DNA of 64,000 nucleotides from Alcaligenes pakistanensis (GTDB taxonomy: Bacteria > Pseudomonadota > Gammaproteobacteria > Burkholderiales > Burkholderiaceae_B). Under the pieces are notes generated by a model. That model saw only the letters and a list, made by a program, of their open reading frames with translations. It searched no databases and was not told the DNA's origin. The stretch is from the NCBI RefSeq assembly GCF_014652815.1, contig NZ_BMZN01000001.1, positions 438,866-502,865 on the forward strand, written 5' to 3'. The translations under genes and the position numbers were made by a program. This document shows positions 9,065 through 17,352 of this stretch, piece after piece (positions within the stretch are counted from its first letter, which is position 1; the number at the start of each line of letters is the position of its first letter).

Positions 9065-10194
9065 TGAGCACACAACACTACGATGTCATCGTGGTGGGGG
9101 GCGGCATCCTGGGCATGGCACATGCCTGGGCGGCTGCCCGCCGCAAGCTGAGCGTGGCCGTGCTGGAGCGCAGCCACCAGGCCCAAGGCGCCACCATACG
9201 TAATTTCGGCCAGGTACTGGTGACCGGTCAGGCACCAGGCATCATGATGGACCTGGCCCGCCAAAGCCGTTCTTTGTGGCTGGATCTGGCGGCGCAAGCC
9301 GGTTTTCATGTGCGTAGCAATGGCTCACTGGTGCTGGCCCGTAATCACCTGGAACTGGAACTGCTGGAAGATTTCGCCCAGGGTCGTGCCCAGGATGAAG
9401 GCGTGGCCTGCCAGATGTTGAGCGGCAAGGAGCTGGCCGGTTTATTTGACGGCCGCCTGGGACACCATCATGGTGCACTGCAAGGTCTGGATGATCTGCA
9501 AATTTACTCGCGTGACGCCCTGCCCGCCATTACCAGCAGCCTGCAAGCCATGGGTGTGGATGTGTACACCCAGGCGCATGTTCATTATGCGCAGGAAGGC
9601 CAGGTACAGAGCAGCGTGGGCAACTTCACGGCCAACAGCATTTTTGTTTGTCCCGGCCACGATTACAGCAGCCTGCATAGAGAACTGCTGGATACCGTCA
9701 AACCATCGGTCACGCGTTTGCAAATGCTGAAAGTACGCGCCCAGGATGGTGGCTGGGCCTTGGATCGTCCTTTGCTGACGGGTCTGTCCTGCCTGCACTA
9801 TGGCGCATTCAGCGATCTGCCTCTGGCTGACACGCTACGCGAGCACGTGCAGCAACGCCACGGCGTCTTGCTGGACCAAGGCATTCATTTGCTGATCAGC
9901 CCTACCCCACAAGGGGATTTGATCATTGGGGACTCGCACGACTACGGGCAGCAAGCCAGCCCCTTCAACCAGGAAGATACGGACCAATACCTGCTGGATC
10001 TGGCACAAACCGTGCTGGGTTGCCCCGTGCAGGTACTGCAACGCTGGCAAGGAGTCTACGGCGCCAAGGGTCCAGCACCGTTCTCCGTGTTGCAGGCTGA
10101 TGGCAGCACACACGTGACGGTGATGCATACCGGTCTGGGTATGACAACCGGTTTGGCGATTGGCGAGCGCAATATTGCCGCTCGCTACGACTGA
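9064..10194 (+). CDS. FAD-dependent aminophosphonate oxidoreductase (TIGR03364 type)
   Basis: A DAO-family flavoenzyme of 376 aa. The N-terminus holds the dinucleotide-binding fingerprint VIVVGGGILGMAHAW followed by an acidic VLER end of the second strand. The family member that best fits the context is the phosphonate-linked oxidoreductase defined as TIGR03364, found repeatedly beside phosphonatase and phosphonate transport genes. Its proposed job is oxidative deamination (or N-demethylation) of AEP or a modified AEP, giving phosphonoacetaldehyde for PhnX with release of an amine and hydrogen peroxide. No PLP-dependent AEP transaminase is present in the window, which supports that role. It is the last gene of the operon and is followed by a strong terminator. 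Family and context are secure; the exact substrate is inference. Confidence 0.85.
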   Translation: MSTQHYDVIVVGGGILGMAHAWAAARRKLSVAVLERSHQAQGATIRNFGQVLVTGQAPGIMMDLARQSRSLWLDLAAQAGFHVRSNGSLVLARNHLELELLEDFAQGRAQDEGVACQMLSGKELAGLFDGRLGHHHGALQGLDDLQIYSRDALPAITSSLQAMGVDVYTQAHVHYAQEGQVQSSVGNFTANSIFVCPGHDYSSLHRELLDTVKPSVTRLQMLKVRAQDGGWALDRPLLTGLSCLHYGAFSDLPLADTLREHVQQRHGVLLDQGIHLLISPTPQGDLIIGDSHDYGQQASPFNQEDTDQYLLDLAQTVLGCPVQVLQRWQGVYGAKGPAPFSVLQADGSTHVTVMHTGLGMTTGLAIGERNIAARYD

Positions 10195-10245
10195 TTGGAC
10201 GGGACTACTTCAGTAGTCGAGCGACCTTCTGACTAGGTAGCTATT

Positions 10246-10278
10246 AAAAAACGCGTGGCCTAGGCTACGCGTTTTTTT
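10246..10278. terminator. Intrinsic terminator of the AEP operon
   Basis: A run of A, then ACGCGT-x-GCC, a short loop, GGC-x-ACGCGT and seven T. The stem is flanked by A and T runs, so it can act in both directions, but on the plus strand it closes the phosphonate operon about 50 bp after the last stop. Confidence 0.85.
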
Positions 10279-10337
10279 CGGCTGCTCATCCGAATCAAGC
10301 CGAAAAACGCTGATCAACACGCATAGAGACCAAACCT

Positions 10338-10377
10338 TATAGTGGAAATTCTCATCAAAAAATCCAATATAGTGGAA
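10338..10377 (+). promoter_or_regulatory. Tandem TATAGTGGAA direct repeats, candidate operator
   Basis: The 10-mer TATAGTGGAA occurs at 10338-10347 and again at 10368-10377, exactly 30 bp apart (about three helical turns), ending 37 bp before the XRE-cupin start. This spacing places two protein dimers on one face of the helix and suggests autoregulation by the encoded regulator. TATAGT in the second copy could also double as a -10 element. Confidence 0.5.
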
Positions 10378-10414
10378 TAGAATAGTCGCCACCCCAGACT
10401 ACACCTAGTGCACC

Positions 10415-11020
10415 ATGAGCACGGACGACATTACGACTCGCATTGCCAAGCGCCTGCGTGAACTACGCCAGCTACGCTCGGAAACGATTGATTCTCTAGC
10501 CAGCAAGAGTGGAGTCAGCCGTTCCATGATTTCCTTGATTGAACGCGCCCAAGCCAACCCCACGGCCATCGTGCTGGAAAAGCTGGCAGCCGGCCTGGAC
10601 GTGTCCATGGCAGCCCTGTTTGAGTCCGAAGAAACCGCGCAAAAGCAGAACCCACTGGCTCGCCATGCAGAGCAAAGTCTATGGACAGATCCAGAGTCCG
10701 GTTATATACGGCGTACCCTGTCCCCTCCCAATTGGCCCAGCAGCCTCCATCTGGCGGAGATTCAGTTTCCGGCCGGAGTCAGGCTGAGCTACGAGGCCAG
10801 CGGCCGGAGGAATCCGTTGGAACAACAAATATGGGTCTTGCAGGGGCAGATTGATGTAGCCCACGGCTCGCAGCTTTACTCACTGAAAAGTGGCGACTGC
10901 CTGGCCGTGCGCGTGTACCTGCCCCTGACATTCAGTAATCCACACTCCCAAACCGCCAAATACCTTGTCGCCATTGTTGATGACTCTTTGGCTTACCCCA
11001 CGACAGGACGGGATCAATGA
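10415..11020 (+). CDS. XRE-family regulator with C-terminal cupin domain
   Basis: A 201-aa regulator: a helix-turn-helix of the XRE/Cro type at residues 10-65 (ETIDSLASKSGVSRSMISLIERAQANPTA in outline) and a cupin sensing domain from about residue 110 to 190. Such two-domain proteins usually repress the operon they belong to and sense a small metabolite in the cupin pocket. The stop overlaps the ATG of the GNAT acetyltransferase by 4 bp (ATGA), a pairing seen widely in proteobacteria, so the acetyltransferase is the probable target. Tandem repeats directly upstream may be its own operator. No strong ribosome-binding site precedes the ATG. Confidence 0.88.
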   Translation: MSTDDITTRIAKRLRELRQLRSETIDSLASKSGVSRSMISLIERAQANPTAIVLEKLAAGLDVSMAALFESEETAQKQNPLARHAEQSLWTDPESGYIRRTLSPPNWPSSLHLAEIQFPAGVRLSYEASGRRNPLEQQIWVLQGQIDVAHGSQLYSLKSGDCLAVRVYLPLTFSNPHSQTAKYLVAIVDDSLAYPTTGRDQ

Positions 11021-11559
11021 AAGACAGTGACAGCGCACTCCGTTTTATAGACTGTACTGAAGAACGGCATGCAGTCGCCATTTTGGAGATCCTGAACGAG
11101 GCCATCGTGAACTCCACTGCGCTCTACGACTATGTGCCGCGCCCCCCCGAGGCCATGGCGAGCTGGTTTGCGTCCAAGCGCAGCAATGGCTTTCCCGTTG
11201 TAGGCGTGGTGGATGCGTCTGGGACCTTGATGGGTTTCGCCAGCTGGGGCACCTTCCGGGCCTTTCCTGCCTATAAATACACGGTAGAACACAGTGTGTA
11301 CGTACACCATGCACACCGCGGAAAAGGACTGGGCAAAATTTTGATGTCGGAATTGATCACTCGCGCCCGCCAAGCTCAGGTCCATGTGCTAGTGGGGTGT
11401 GTCGATGCCAGTAATCAGGGCAGTATCCACTTGCACCAGAGCCTGGGCTTTACCCATGGCGGCACCTTCAAGGAAGTAGGCTTCAAATTTGGCCGCTGGC
11501 TGGATGCCGCTTTTTACTTATTGACGCTGGATACCCCGGATGCCCCCGTAGACGGTTAA
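11017..11559 (+). CDS. GNAT N-acetyltransferase, phosphinothricin acetyltransferase-like
   Basis: A 180-aa GNAT-fold enzyme that transfers acetyl from acetyl-CoA to an amine. The acetyl-CoA loop is HRGKGLGKILM near residue 105 and the chain resembles the Pat/Bar/YncA group (phosphinothricin, methionine sulfoximine or related amino acid analogues): ILNEAIVNSTALYDYVPRP near the N-terminus and HQSLGFTHGGTFKEVGFKFG near the C-terminus. It overlaps the XRE-cupin gene by 4 bp and is followed by a terminator, so the two form a closed operon. The true substrate is not evident from sequence. Confidence 0.85.
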   Translation: MKDSDSALRFIDCTEERHAVAILEILNEAIVNSTALYDYVPRPPEAMASWFASKRSNGFPVVGVVDASGTLMGFASWGTFRAFPAYKYTVEHSVYVHHAHRGKGLGKILMSELITRARQAQVHVLVGCVDASNQGSIHLHQSLGFTHGGTFKEVGFKFGRWLDAAFYLLTLDTPDAPVDG

Positions 11560-11592
11560 GAGCGCCAGTCGGCAAGTACGAGCAGTCAATAG

Positions 11593-11632
11593 AAAAAACC
11601 ATCGCGGGCTTTGAGGCGGCGATGGTTTTTTT
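11593..11632. terminator. Bidirectional intrinsic terminator
   Basis: AAAAAACCATCGC pairs with GCGATGGTTTTTTT around a 13-nt loop. It ends the XRE-cupin/GNAT operon on the plus strand and, by symmetry, the small minus-strand gene that converges on it. Confidence 0.85.
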
Positions 11633-11652
11633 CAGACACGTTTTACTCTGAT

Positions 11653-11901
11653 TTACGCGCTGACTTTAGGGCGCTCGTAGCACACAGCAAACGCGATCAG
11701 GCCCAGAACGATACTGAACACCCCCACCCCAATCGCCACCGCTGCAATCAAGCCCAAACCGATTGCAATAAACACGCCTGGAAAGGCAAAGCTGCGCAAC
11801 CAGGAGGGTTGCTTGGGAACAAGAAATAGCCCCAGAAACAAAAACCAGGGCATCACAATCGTCCAGAACAGACTGTCCATTAGCACGTCACGCATCATCA
11901 T
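11653..11901 (-). CDS. Small two-helix membrane protein of unknown function
   Basis: An 82-aa hydrophobic protein with two or three predicted membrane segments (FWTIVMPWFLFLGLFLV, then FAFPGVFIAIGLGLIAAVAI and VGVFSIVLGLIAFAV) separated by a short KQPSW loop and ending in a basic tail. I do not recognise the family. Three consecutive in-frame ATG codons open the frame and no clear ribosome-binding site picks one. A bidirectional terminator lies just after its stop, which supports a real transcript. It is divergent from the dienelactone hydrolase gene. Confidence 0.55.
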   Translation of the reverse strand: MMMRDVLMDSLFWTIVMPWFLFLGLFLVPKQPSWLRSFAFPGVFIAIGLGLIAAVAIGVGVFSIVLGLIAFAVCYERPKVSA

Positions 11902-12040
11902 TCCATTGAAGTAGAAGGGGCTAGGCGGGCGCTAGGCAATCCCGCCATTCTGGGTGGATTGTAAACGCCCTGAGGCTGGCCTCCCAGCCTTGGCGACTGT
12001 TATAAGAGAGAATTATTGTTTTATGGCTAAAGGACCCTCT

Positions 12041-12703
12041 ATGAGCACGCTTACTTTGACCAGCGCAGACCAGCACCATTTCGAGGCCTATGCCGTAGGC
12101 GACGAGCAGGCCGAACAGGGCTTGATCGTACTGCAGGAAATTTTTGGCGTGAATCAACATATACGCAACACCTGCGATCGCTTTGCCGAGCAAGGCTACC
12201 GAGTACTCTCTCCTGCTCTGTTCGATCGCCAGGAAAAAAACATTCAGCTAGGCTACACCGCCGAGGATGTGCAAGCCGGCTTGGCCTTACGTAATGGTAT
12301 TGCCCTGGATAAAACCTTGCTGGATATCCAGGCCTGCATTGACGCCCTGGGCTCACGCAAGATCGGCATTGTGGGGTACTGCTGGGGTGGATCATTAAGC
12401 TGGCTGGCCGCGTGCCGTTTGCAGGGTTTACGTGCTGCCAGTTGCTGGTATGGTTCACAAATTGCCCAGAACGCCCGAGAGCAACCCAAGATTCCGGTAC
12501 AAATGCACTTCGGCGCGCAGGATCACTCTATCCCAGACAGCGCCATTCAGACCATCGAGGAGGCCCAGAAAGAAGTGGCCATCTATGTGTACGAACCTGC
12601 CGGGCATGGTTTTGGTTGCGATCACCGCCCCGACTTCCATGAAGCGTCCTACAAATTGGCTCAGGAGCGTACACTCGCATTCTTTGCTGAACACCTGCGT
12701 TGA
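12041..12703 (+). CDS. Dienelactone hydrolase family protein
   Basis: A 220-aa alpha/beta hydrolase. The nucleophile is Cys114 in GYCWGG, the usual Cys variant of the nucleophile elbow in dienelactone hydrolases. The Asp is in FGAQDHSIP and the His in PAGHGFGCD. The N-terminal LQEIFGVNQHIR segment near residue 30 is typical. Such enzymes open dienelactones in chloroaromatic degradation, but most chromosomal copies have unknown ester or lactone substrates, and no aromatic-degradation genes adjoin this one. The start at 12041 is chosen because AAGGA lies upstream; the frame is open to 11954 without a better start. Confidence 0.88.
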   Translation: MSTLTLTSADQHHFEAYAVGDEQAEQGLIVLQEIFGVNQHIRNTCDRFAEQGYRVLSPALFDRQEKNIQLGYTAEDVQAGLALRNGIALDKTLLDIQACIDALGSRKIGIVGYCWGGSLSWLAACRLQGLRAASCWYGSQIAQNAREQPKIPVQMHFGAQDHSIPDSAIQTIEEAQKEVAIYVYEPAGHGFGCDHRPDFHEASYKLAQERTLAFFAEHLR

Positions 12704-12715
12704 ACCCGACCACCC

Positions 12716-12940
12716 ATGCTTGAATCCAGCGACGACCTTCTTGCCCTGTTGAACACCCCCATGCCCTATGGCAAATACAAAGGGCGGCTGCTGGCCGACC
12801 TGCCGGGGCATTATCTGAACTGGTTTGCCCGCGAAGGTTTTCCTTCCGGGCGGCTGGGCCAATTGCTGGCCCTGGCTCACGAGCTGGATCACAACGGCCT
12901 GAAGTCCTTGCTCGACCCCTTGCGCCCGCACCGCCCTTAA
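12716..12940 (+). CDS. DUF3820 family protein
   Basis: A 74-aa soluble protein with the DUF3820 core MPYGKYKGRLLADLP near residue 15 and the following LNWFAREGFPSGRLG. Members occur across proteobacteria as small stand-alone proteins or fused to nuclease domains; no activity is established. It begins 12 bp after the dienelactone hydrolase stop and is probably co-transcribed with it. Confidence 0.8.
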   Translation: MLESSDDLLALLNTPMPYGKYKGRLLADLPGHYLNWFAREGFPSGRLGQLLALAHELDHNGLKSLLDPLRPHRP

Positions 12941-13052
12941 GAGCGGGCCCGACACACCACAAATACCTTACTAGGGAGCGGGCTGCGACCGTATGTCGCC
13001 GTATCGCTTGCTACTATCAAAGCTTCCTCTACACCCCATTGTGAAGGACGTC

Positions 13053-13760
13053 ATGACAATCGATCTCTCCGCTTTCCCTATCACCCGTAAATGGCCTGCC
13101 CAGCATCCTGAACATCTGCAGCTGTATTCCTTGCCGACCCCAAACGGCGTCAAGGTTTCCATCATGCTGGAGGAAATTGGCCTGCCTTACGAGCCGCATC
13201 TGGTCAGCTTTGACACCAATGACCAGCTCAGCCCTGAATTCATTTCCCTGAGCAGTAATAACAAGATCCCGGCAATTCTGGACCCCAATGGCCCAGGCAA
13301 TCAACCGCTGGCCTTGTTCGAATCCGGTGCCATCCTGATCTATCTGGCTGAAAAATCCGGCCAACTGCTCTCCAGCGACCCGGCTCAACGCTACGAGACC
13401 TTACAATGGCTCATGTTCCAGATGGGTGGCGTCGGCCCCATGTTTGGTCAGCTGGGTTTCTTCCATAAATTTGCCGGTAAAGACTTTGAAGACAAGCGGC
13501 CTCGTGACCGCTATGTCAACGAATCTAAGCGTTTGCTGGGTGTGATCGACAAGCATCTGGACGGCAAGGACTGGATGGTAGGCAATCGCTATTCCATTGC
13601 CGATATTGCCCTGTTCCCCTGGATTGCCAACCTGATCGGTTTTTACGGTGCAGGCGAGCTGGTGGAGTACGCGCAGTTCAAGAATATAGCCCGTGTTCTG
13701 GAACAATTTCAGGCCCGTCCCGCTGTGCAGCGCGGCCTGAAAATTCCGGTTCGCGATTAA
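13053..13760 (+). CDS. Glutathione S-transferase family protein (YfcG/YghU-like)
   Basis: A 235-aa protein with an N-terminal thioredoxin-like GST domain (LQLYSLPTPNGVKVSIMLEE near residue 25, and the glutathione-binding ALFESGAILIYLAEK near residue 90) and a C-terminal helical domain. The TPNG motif in place of a catalytic Tyr/Ser/Cys and the LSPEFISLSSNNKIPAILD segment match the nu-class YfcG/YghU group, which has disulfide reductase activity with glutathione. The start at 13053 follows an AAGGA site; the open frame back to 12993 lacks one. It appears to be a single-gene unit. Confidence 0.88.
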   Translation: MTIDLSAFPITRKWPAQHPEHLQLYSLPTPNGVKVSIMLEEIGLPYEPHLVSFDTNDQLSPEFISLSSNNKIPAILDPNGPGNQPLALFESGAILIYLAEKSGQLLSSDPAQRYETLQWLMFQMGGVGPMFGQLGFFHKFAGKDFEDKRPRDRYVNESKRLLGVIDKHLDGKDWMVGNRYSIADIALFPWIANLIGFYGAGELVEYAQFKNIARVLEQFQARPAVQRGLKIPVRD

Positions 13761-14064
13761 TGAATAAGCGGAGCCAATCGATATCGATAAGCGGCGCTAC
13801 ACACGGATCAGCAATAGCCCTGCTATCAAACTGGTCTTGTCTGCCTCGCTAGTCGCGTATCCGTACAATTGGTCCCCTAAACATTCTGCGTAAACGCTAC
13901 TATTGCGTTTGCACGGCTTGCCATCAATCAAAAAACCAGTCTGCTCTTGCAGCAGATACAGGCAAATCCACCAGCCTGATGTGCAAGCCTTTCAAAGCCC
14001 TGGATTCTTTCCAGGGCTTTTTTTTGCCTGAGAGGACGGCTGTCAGAGGCAGGCAGCGACAAAA
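13761..14064 (+). other. Intergenic region with a possible small RNA
   Basis: About 300 bp without a coding frame between the convergent GST and pirin genes. It contains a 12-bp perfect palindrome (ATCGATATCGAT, 13777-13788), a small hairpin (AAACGC at 13892-13897 with GCGTTT at 13905-13910), and a strong plus-strand terminator at 13994-14025 that lies more than 230 bp past the GST stop. The distance suggests either a long 3' UTR or a separate short transcript ending at the terminator. No convincing promoter was found. Confidence 0.3.
13994..14025 (+). terminator. Intrinsic terminator, GST transcript or small RNA
   Basis: AAAGCCCTGG pairs with CCAGGGCTTT around a 6-nt loop and is followed by a run of T. 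On the minus strand it could also stop read-through from the pirin gene, though the preceding A run is short. Confidence 0.85.
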
Positions 14065-14931
14065 CTACACGGCGGGCAAAGGAATAAACTGTTCATCGTC
14101 CAGCGTTGGCAGACTGATGCGGCCATTGAGCCAATCATCCTTGGCCTGCTCGATGCGATCCTTGCGCGAGGACACGAAGTTCCACCAGATATGGCGCGGG
14201 CCCAAAGGCTCGCCGCCCAACAGCATCAAGTGGCTATTGTGCTCGGCGACAATACGCGGGCTGTCACCTTTAGCGAACACCAGCATCTGGCCGGCCGGGT
14301 AGCGTTGACCGCCCACTTCCAAGCCGCCCGCACAGACATAAATGGCACGCTCGTCATGGCCGGTCGGCAAAGGCACGGAATGGCCCGCCTGTACTCGCAA
14401 TTCCATATAGAACAAGGGCGAGTCCACACTGACGGGACTACACAGACCCAAGGCTGAACCGGCAATCAAGCGCCCTTCTACTCCTGTGTCTCGAATCTGC
14501 GGCAACTGCTCGGCTTCGTAATGCACAAATTCCGGCGCTTGCTCCTCCTTATGCTCAGGCAAGGCTACCCAGGCCTGAATACCATCCATGCGACCACCGT
14601 GGGTACGCATGGGTTCGAAACGCTCGGAATGGCTGATGCCTGAGCCGGCTGTCATCCAATTCAGCGCGCCAGGGGTAATCTCTTGCTCTACACCCAGACT
14701 GTCACGATGCGTCATCGCACCTTCAAACAAATACGTGACAGTAGACAATCCGATATGTGGGTGCGGCAGTACATCGTGTTCCGACCCTACAGGTGCCTGT
14801 AGCTCTTGCGGCCCCATGCGGTCAAAGAAGATAAAAGGCCCCACCATGCGCCGTTGACGAAAGGGTAAAACGCGCCCAACCTCGAACGCACCAATGCTGT
14901 GTTGACGTTGTGGAATAAGCAGCTCGACCAT
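14065..14931 (-). CDS. Pirin family protein
   Basis: A 288-aa bicupin. The N-terminal pirin cupin holds the metal-binding pattern HPHIGLSTVTYLFEGAMTHRDS near residue 60 and the later GSGISHSE motif with the final His. The C-terminal pirin domain (GHDERAIYVCAGG in outline) follows. Bacterial pirins have been linked to quercetin dioxygenase activity and to binding of metabolic enzymes; which applies here cannot be told. The start at 14931 follows AGAGGTG; the frame is open to 14964 without such a site. It is divergent from alkB. Confidence 0.9.
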   Translation of the reverse strand: MVELLIPQRQHSIGAFEVGRVLPFRQRRMVGPFIFFDRMGPQELQAPVGSEHDVLPHPHIGLSTVTYLFEGAMTHRDSLGVEQEITPGALNWMTAGSGISHSERFEPMRTHGGRMDGIQAWVALPEHKEEQAPEFVHYEAEQLPQIRDTGVEGRLIAGSALGLCSPVSVDSPLFYMELRVQAGHSVPLPTGHDERAIYVCAGGLEVGGQRYPAGQMLVFAKGDSPRIVAEHNSHLMLLGGEPLGPRHIWWNFVSSRKDRIEQAKDDWLNGRISLPTLDDEQFIPLPAV

Positions 14932-15010
14932 AGACACCTCTACTGGGAAGTCGCAAAAATACAATCCCGATTACTATACTCTGGTCCCTGATCGCTTTAC
15001 TTCAACTGGC

Positions 15011-15658
15011 ATGTCTACGCTCTCCCTATTCGCCCCCGCCCCCGGCAATGCCCTGACTCTGGATGAAGGCTTGATCGCTTTGCCAGGCCTGGCCCTGCCG
15101 TATGCATCCGCTTTGGCGCAGGCGGTCCAAGACATTGTGCAAGAGGCCCCCTGGCGCCATATGCAGGTTCCATCCGGCCACCGTATGTCAGCCGCGCAAA
15201 GCAGTTGTGGGCAATTAGGCTGGATATCGGATGAGCAGGGCTATCGCTACAGCCCCATTGATCCGCAAAGCGGCTCCGCCTGGCCAGCCCTTCCCCTCGT
15301 ATTCATCGACTTGCTGGCACAGATTGCCGAAGAATCAGGCCAAGGTCCCTTCCTGCCCGATACCTGCCTGATCAATTACTACGACGAGCAGGCGCATATG
15401 TCGCTGCACCAGGACAGAAACGAACGTGACTTGCAGCACCCTATTGTGTCGGTGTCTTTGGGACGTGAAGCGCTGTTTTTATGGGGGGGTGCAACACGCA
15501 AGGACTCAGTACGCACCCTGCGCTTGCGCGATGGCGATGTGCTGGTCTGGTGGGGGCCATCCCGAATGAATTTTCATGGGATACGCAGACTGGAAGGCCC
15601 GGCCCATCCCCTCTGGGGCTCTGGCCGGGTCAATCTAACCTTCAGACGGGCGGGCTGA
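15011..15658 (+). CDS. alkB: Alpha-ketoglutarate-dependent DNA repair dioxygenase AlkB
   Basis: A 215-aa Fe(II)/2-oxoglutarate dioxygenase that oxidatively removes methyl groups from 1-methyladenine and 3-methylcytosine in DNA and RNA. The iron ligands are visible as HQD (in MSLHQDRNE, near residue 135) and a distal His in FHGI near residue 192; the 2-oxoglutarate-binding arginines are in RVNLTFR near the C-terminus. The substrate-recognition NYYDEQAHMSLH segment is typical of AlkB proper. It is a single gene, with no ada-type neighbour; its stop lies 12 bp from the convergent nitrilase-family stop. Confidence 0.92.
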   Translation: MSTLSLFAPAPGNALTLDEGLIALPGLALPYASALAQAVQDIVQEAPWRHMQVPSGHRMSAAQSSCGQLGWISDEQGYRYSPIDPQSGSAWPALPLVFIDLLAQIAEESGQGPFLPDTCLINYYDEQAHMSLHQDRNERDLQHPIVSVSLGREALFLWGGATRKDSVRTLRLRDGDVLVWWGPSRMNFHGIRRLEGPAHPLWGSGRVNLTFRRAG

Positions 15659-15670
15659 ACGCGGGCTTGA

Positions 15671-16459
15671 TTAGCCCAGTTCGGGTGGAGCGAAGCGGCG
15701 GTTTTCCAGCACAGGCAGGATACGACGCGCATACGCCAGCCGTTCACGGTCCAGATCCACCAAGAGCAGTGTCGGAGTCTCGGCAGCCTGCGCGACGATC
15801 ACACCCAAAGGATCAACGACCAGACTTTGGCCGATATTACGTTCGCCACATTCACCGACCGCCACCATATAGGCGGTGTTTTCCAAGGCGCGAGCAGTTG
15901 TCAGTACGCGCCAGTGATGTTCTTTCAAGGGCCCTTTCAACCAAGCCGAGGGGGCCAGCAAGACTTGGGCTCCATCAACACACAAGCGTCGTGCCAGCTC
16001 GGGGAAACGCAGATCGTAGCAAGTCATCAGTCCGACTTTGAAACCGGCCACCTCAATCAAGGCCGGAATTTCAGTACCGGGTTGTACATAGCGCGACTCC
16101 TGAACTGAAAAGGCATCGTACAAATGCAGCTTGTTGTAATGCGCCAGCACTTGGCCGTCTCGCAGCACCACCAAGGTATTCCAGACCTTGCCTTCGCCGG
16201 CGGGGGTATGGATGCAGAACACCACGGTCAAGTCCGTATCGCGGGTGGCCGCGCTTAAGCGGCTGACAAATTCCCCATCCAGGGATTGCGCGGACTTCAG
16301 CACCACCTCCGGGTCTGCCACGTTGCGGGACAGCACGCCCTCAGGCAGCACCAGCAACTGCGCGCCAGAGCGAATTGCCTGATCAATCAAGCCCACACAG
16401 GCATTCAGGTTTTCCTGCGAATCTTTGGACACGGCCATCTGGCCCAATGCAACTTTCAT
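15671..16459 (-). CDS. Nitrilase-superfamily amidohydrolase (deaminated glutathione amidase-like)
   Basis: A 262-aa carbon-nitrogen hydrolase with the complete catalytic triad: Glu in LLVLPEGV near residue 40, Lys in HYNKLHLYD near residue 110 and Cys in GLMTCYDLRFPELARR near residue 147. Length and the KLHLYDAF and CYDLRFPELAR motifs fit the Nit1/YafV-type group, which hydrolyses deaminated glutathione as a metabolite-repair enzyme, better than true nitrilases. A GAGGAG ribosome-binding site precedes the ATG. Upstream lies the gene-free AT-rich stretch, which must hold its promoter. Confidence 0.88.
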   Translation of the reverse strand: MKVALGQMAVSKDSQENLNACVGLIDQAIRSGAQLLVLPEGVLSRNVADPEVVLKSAQSLDGEFVSRLSAATRDTDLTVVFCIHTPAGEGKVWNTLVVLRDGQVLAHYNKLHLYDAFSVQESRYVQPGTEIPALIEVAGFKVGLMTCYDLRFPELARRLCVDGAQVLLAPSAWLKGPLKEHHWRVLTTARALENTAYMVAVGECGERNIGQSLVVDPLGVIVAQAAETPTLLLVDLDRERLAYARRILPVLENRRFAPPELG

Positions 16460-17163
16460 GATGTGCTCCTCTGGTGTGCTGCCTAAGTGATTCTAACGCA
16501 GCCACCCGGCTTGGCCAGCAGGAAGCCCCTGCAAGAACTGTTCATCTAGCGGCCAAATGTAAAAAACAGGACGCTCGCTTTACTCGTGAATAAGTCTATC
16601 TATTCCTCACTTCTCAGAACGTAAAAACTCTGAGGGATTCAGAAATCAAACATTGAGATTAATGTTCATCAATAGTCAGATATGTTTAACCACACTAAAC
16701 ACCCGAGTGTCATCAAAGGTAATACCGAAGTAATGAATCGCTCATGACTCCATGATTTTCTGAATCCAAAGTCATATCCACAGAGTGCCGCGATCAACGA
16801 CAAGGCGATCAAACCCACTTAAATTTGTCTGTCTTCCGATTCAATTCTTTTTATGGCACGCAGAAACGGAACGAGAAAATCCGCCAATCGGTTTTAGTGT
16901 ATTTAAAAAACATATGATAATGAGATATAAAAAATGATTATGACTTCAATGCCATATCAGACATGCAACAAGTTTTTTAACATATCCGTTTAAACCGGAC
17001 AAAATACGATTTAGGTTATCTTTGTTTTTTCAAGCAAAAGCAAAACAAGCTTTACATTCTGCCAACTAAGAACATAAAAGCTGTCTCTAATATGACCGGA
17101 CATAATAGATAGTATGAACTGAAGATTAAATCTAAGAAGAATATAAGCCGCTTTAGATGAATC

Positions 17164-17201
17164 AAAAAAACAATGGGCCTGATGCAAAAAGCACAGGCCC
17201 A
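17164..17201 (-). terminator. Strong minus-strand intrinsic terminator
   Basis: Read on the minus strand, TGGGCCTG-x-TGC, a five-base T loop and GCA-x-CAGGCCCA form a stem of about eleven pairs followed by TTGTTTTTTT. It lies in the AT-rich stretch where no coding gene has been recognised. Confidence 0.75.
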
Positions 17202-17318
17202 TCCACCTATCTTCTTCTTATTTAATTACTTATCTATCAAGGCTTTATAAGCAAACAACAAGCTAGATCAGCATAGACCACCAATACAAAAATCCTTGAA
17301 ACCCAAAACATCGAGAAT

Positions 17319-17352
17319 AAAAAAAACCCCCGATTTCTTGCAAAATCAGGGG
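17319..17352 (-). terminator. Second minus-strand intrinsic terminator
   Basis: On the minus strand CCCCTGATTT pairs with AAATCGGGG (one mismatch) and is followed by eight T. It lies 118 bp upstream of the first terminator on that strand. Its source transcript would have to begin between here and the MFS gene at 17643. Confidence 0.7.

Noticed and set aside
13777-13788. ATCGATATCGAT palindrome after GST as an operator
   Set aside because: It is low in complexity, lies downstream of a gene rather than near a promoter, and may be chance.
17011-17202. A 63-codon minus-strand frame in the AT-rich gap
   Set aside because: Its start lies within a strong terminator hairpin facing the same strand, and no ribosome-binding site is present.
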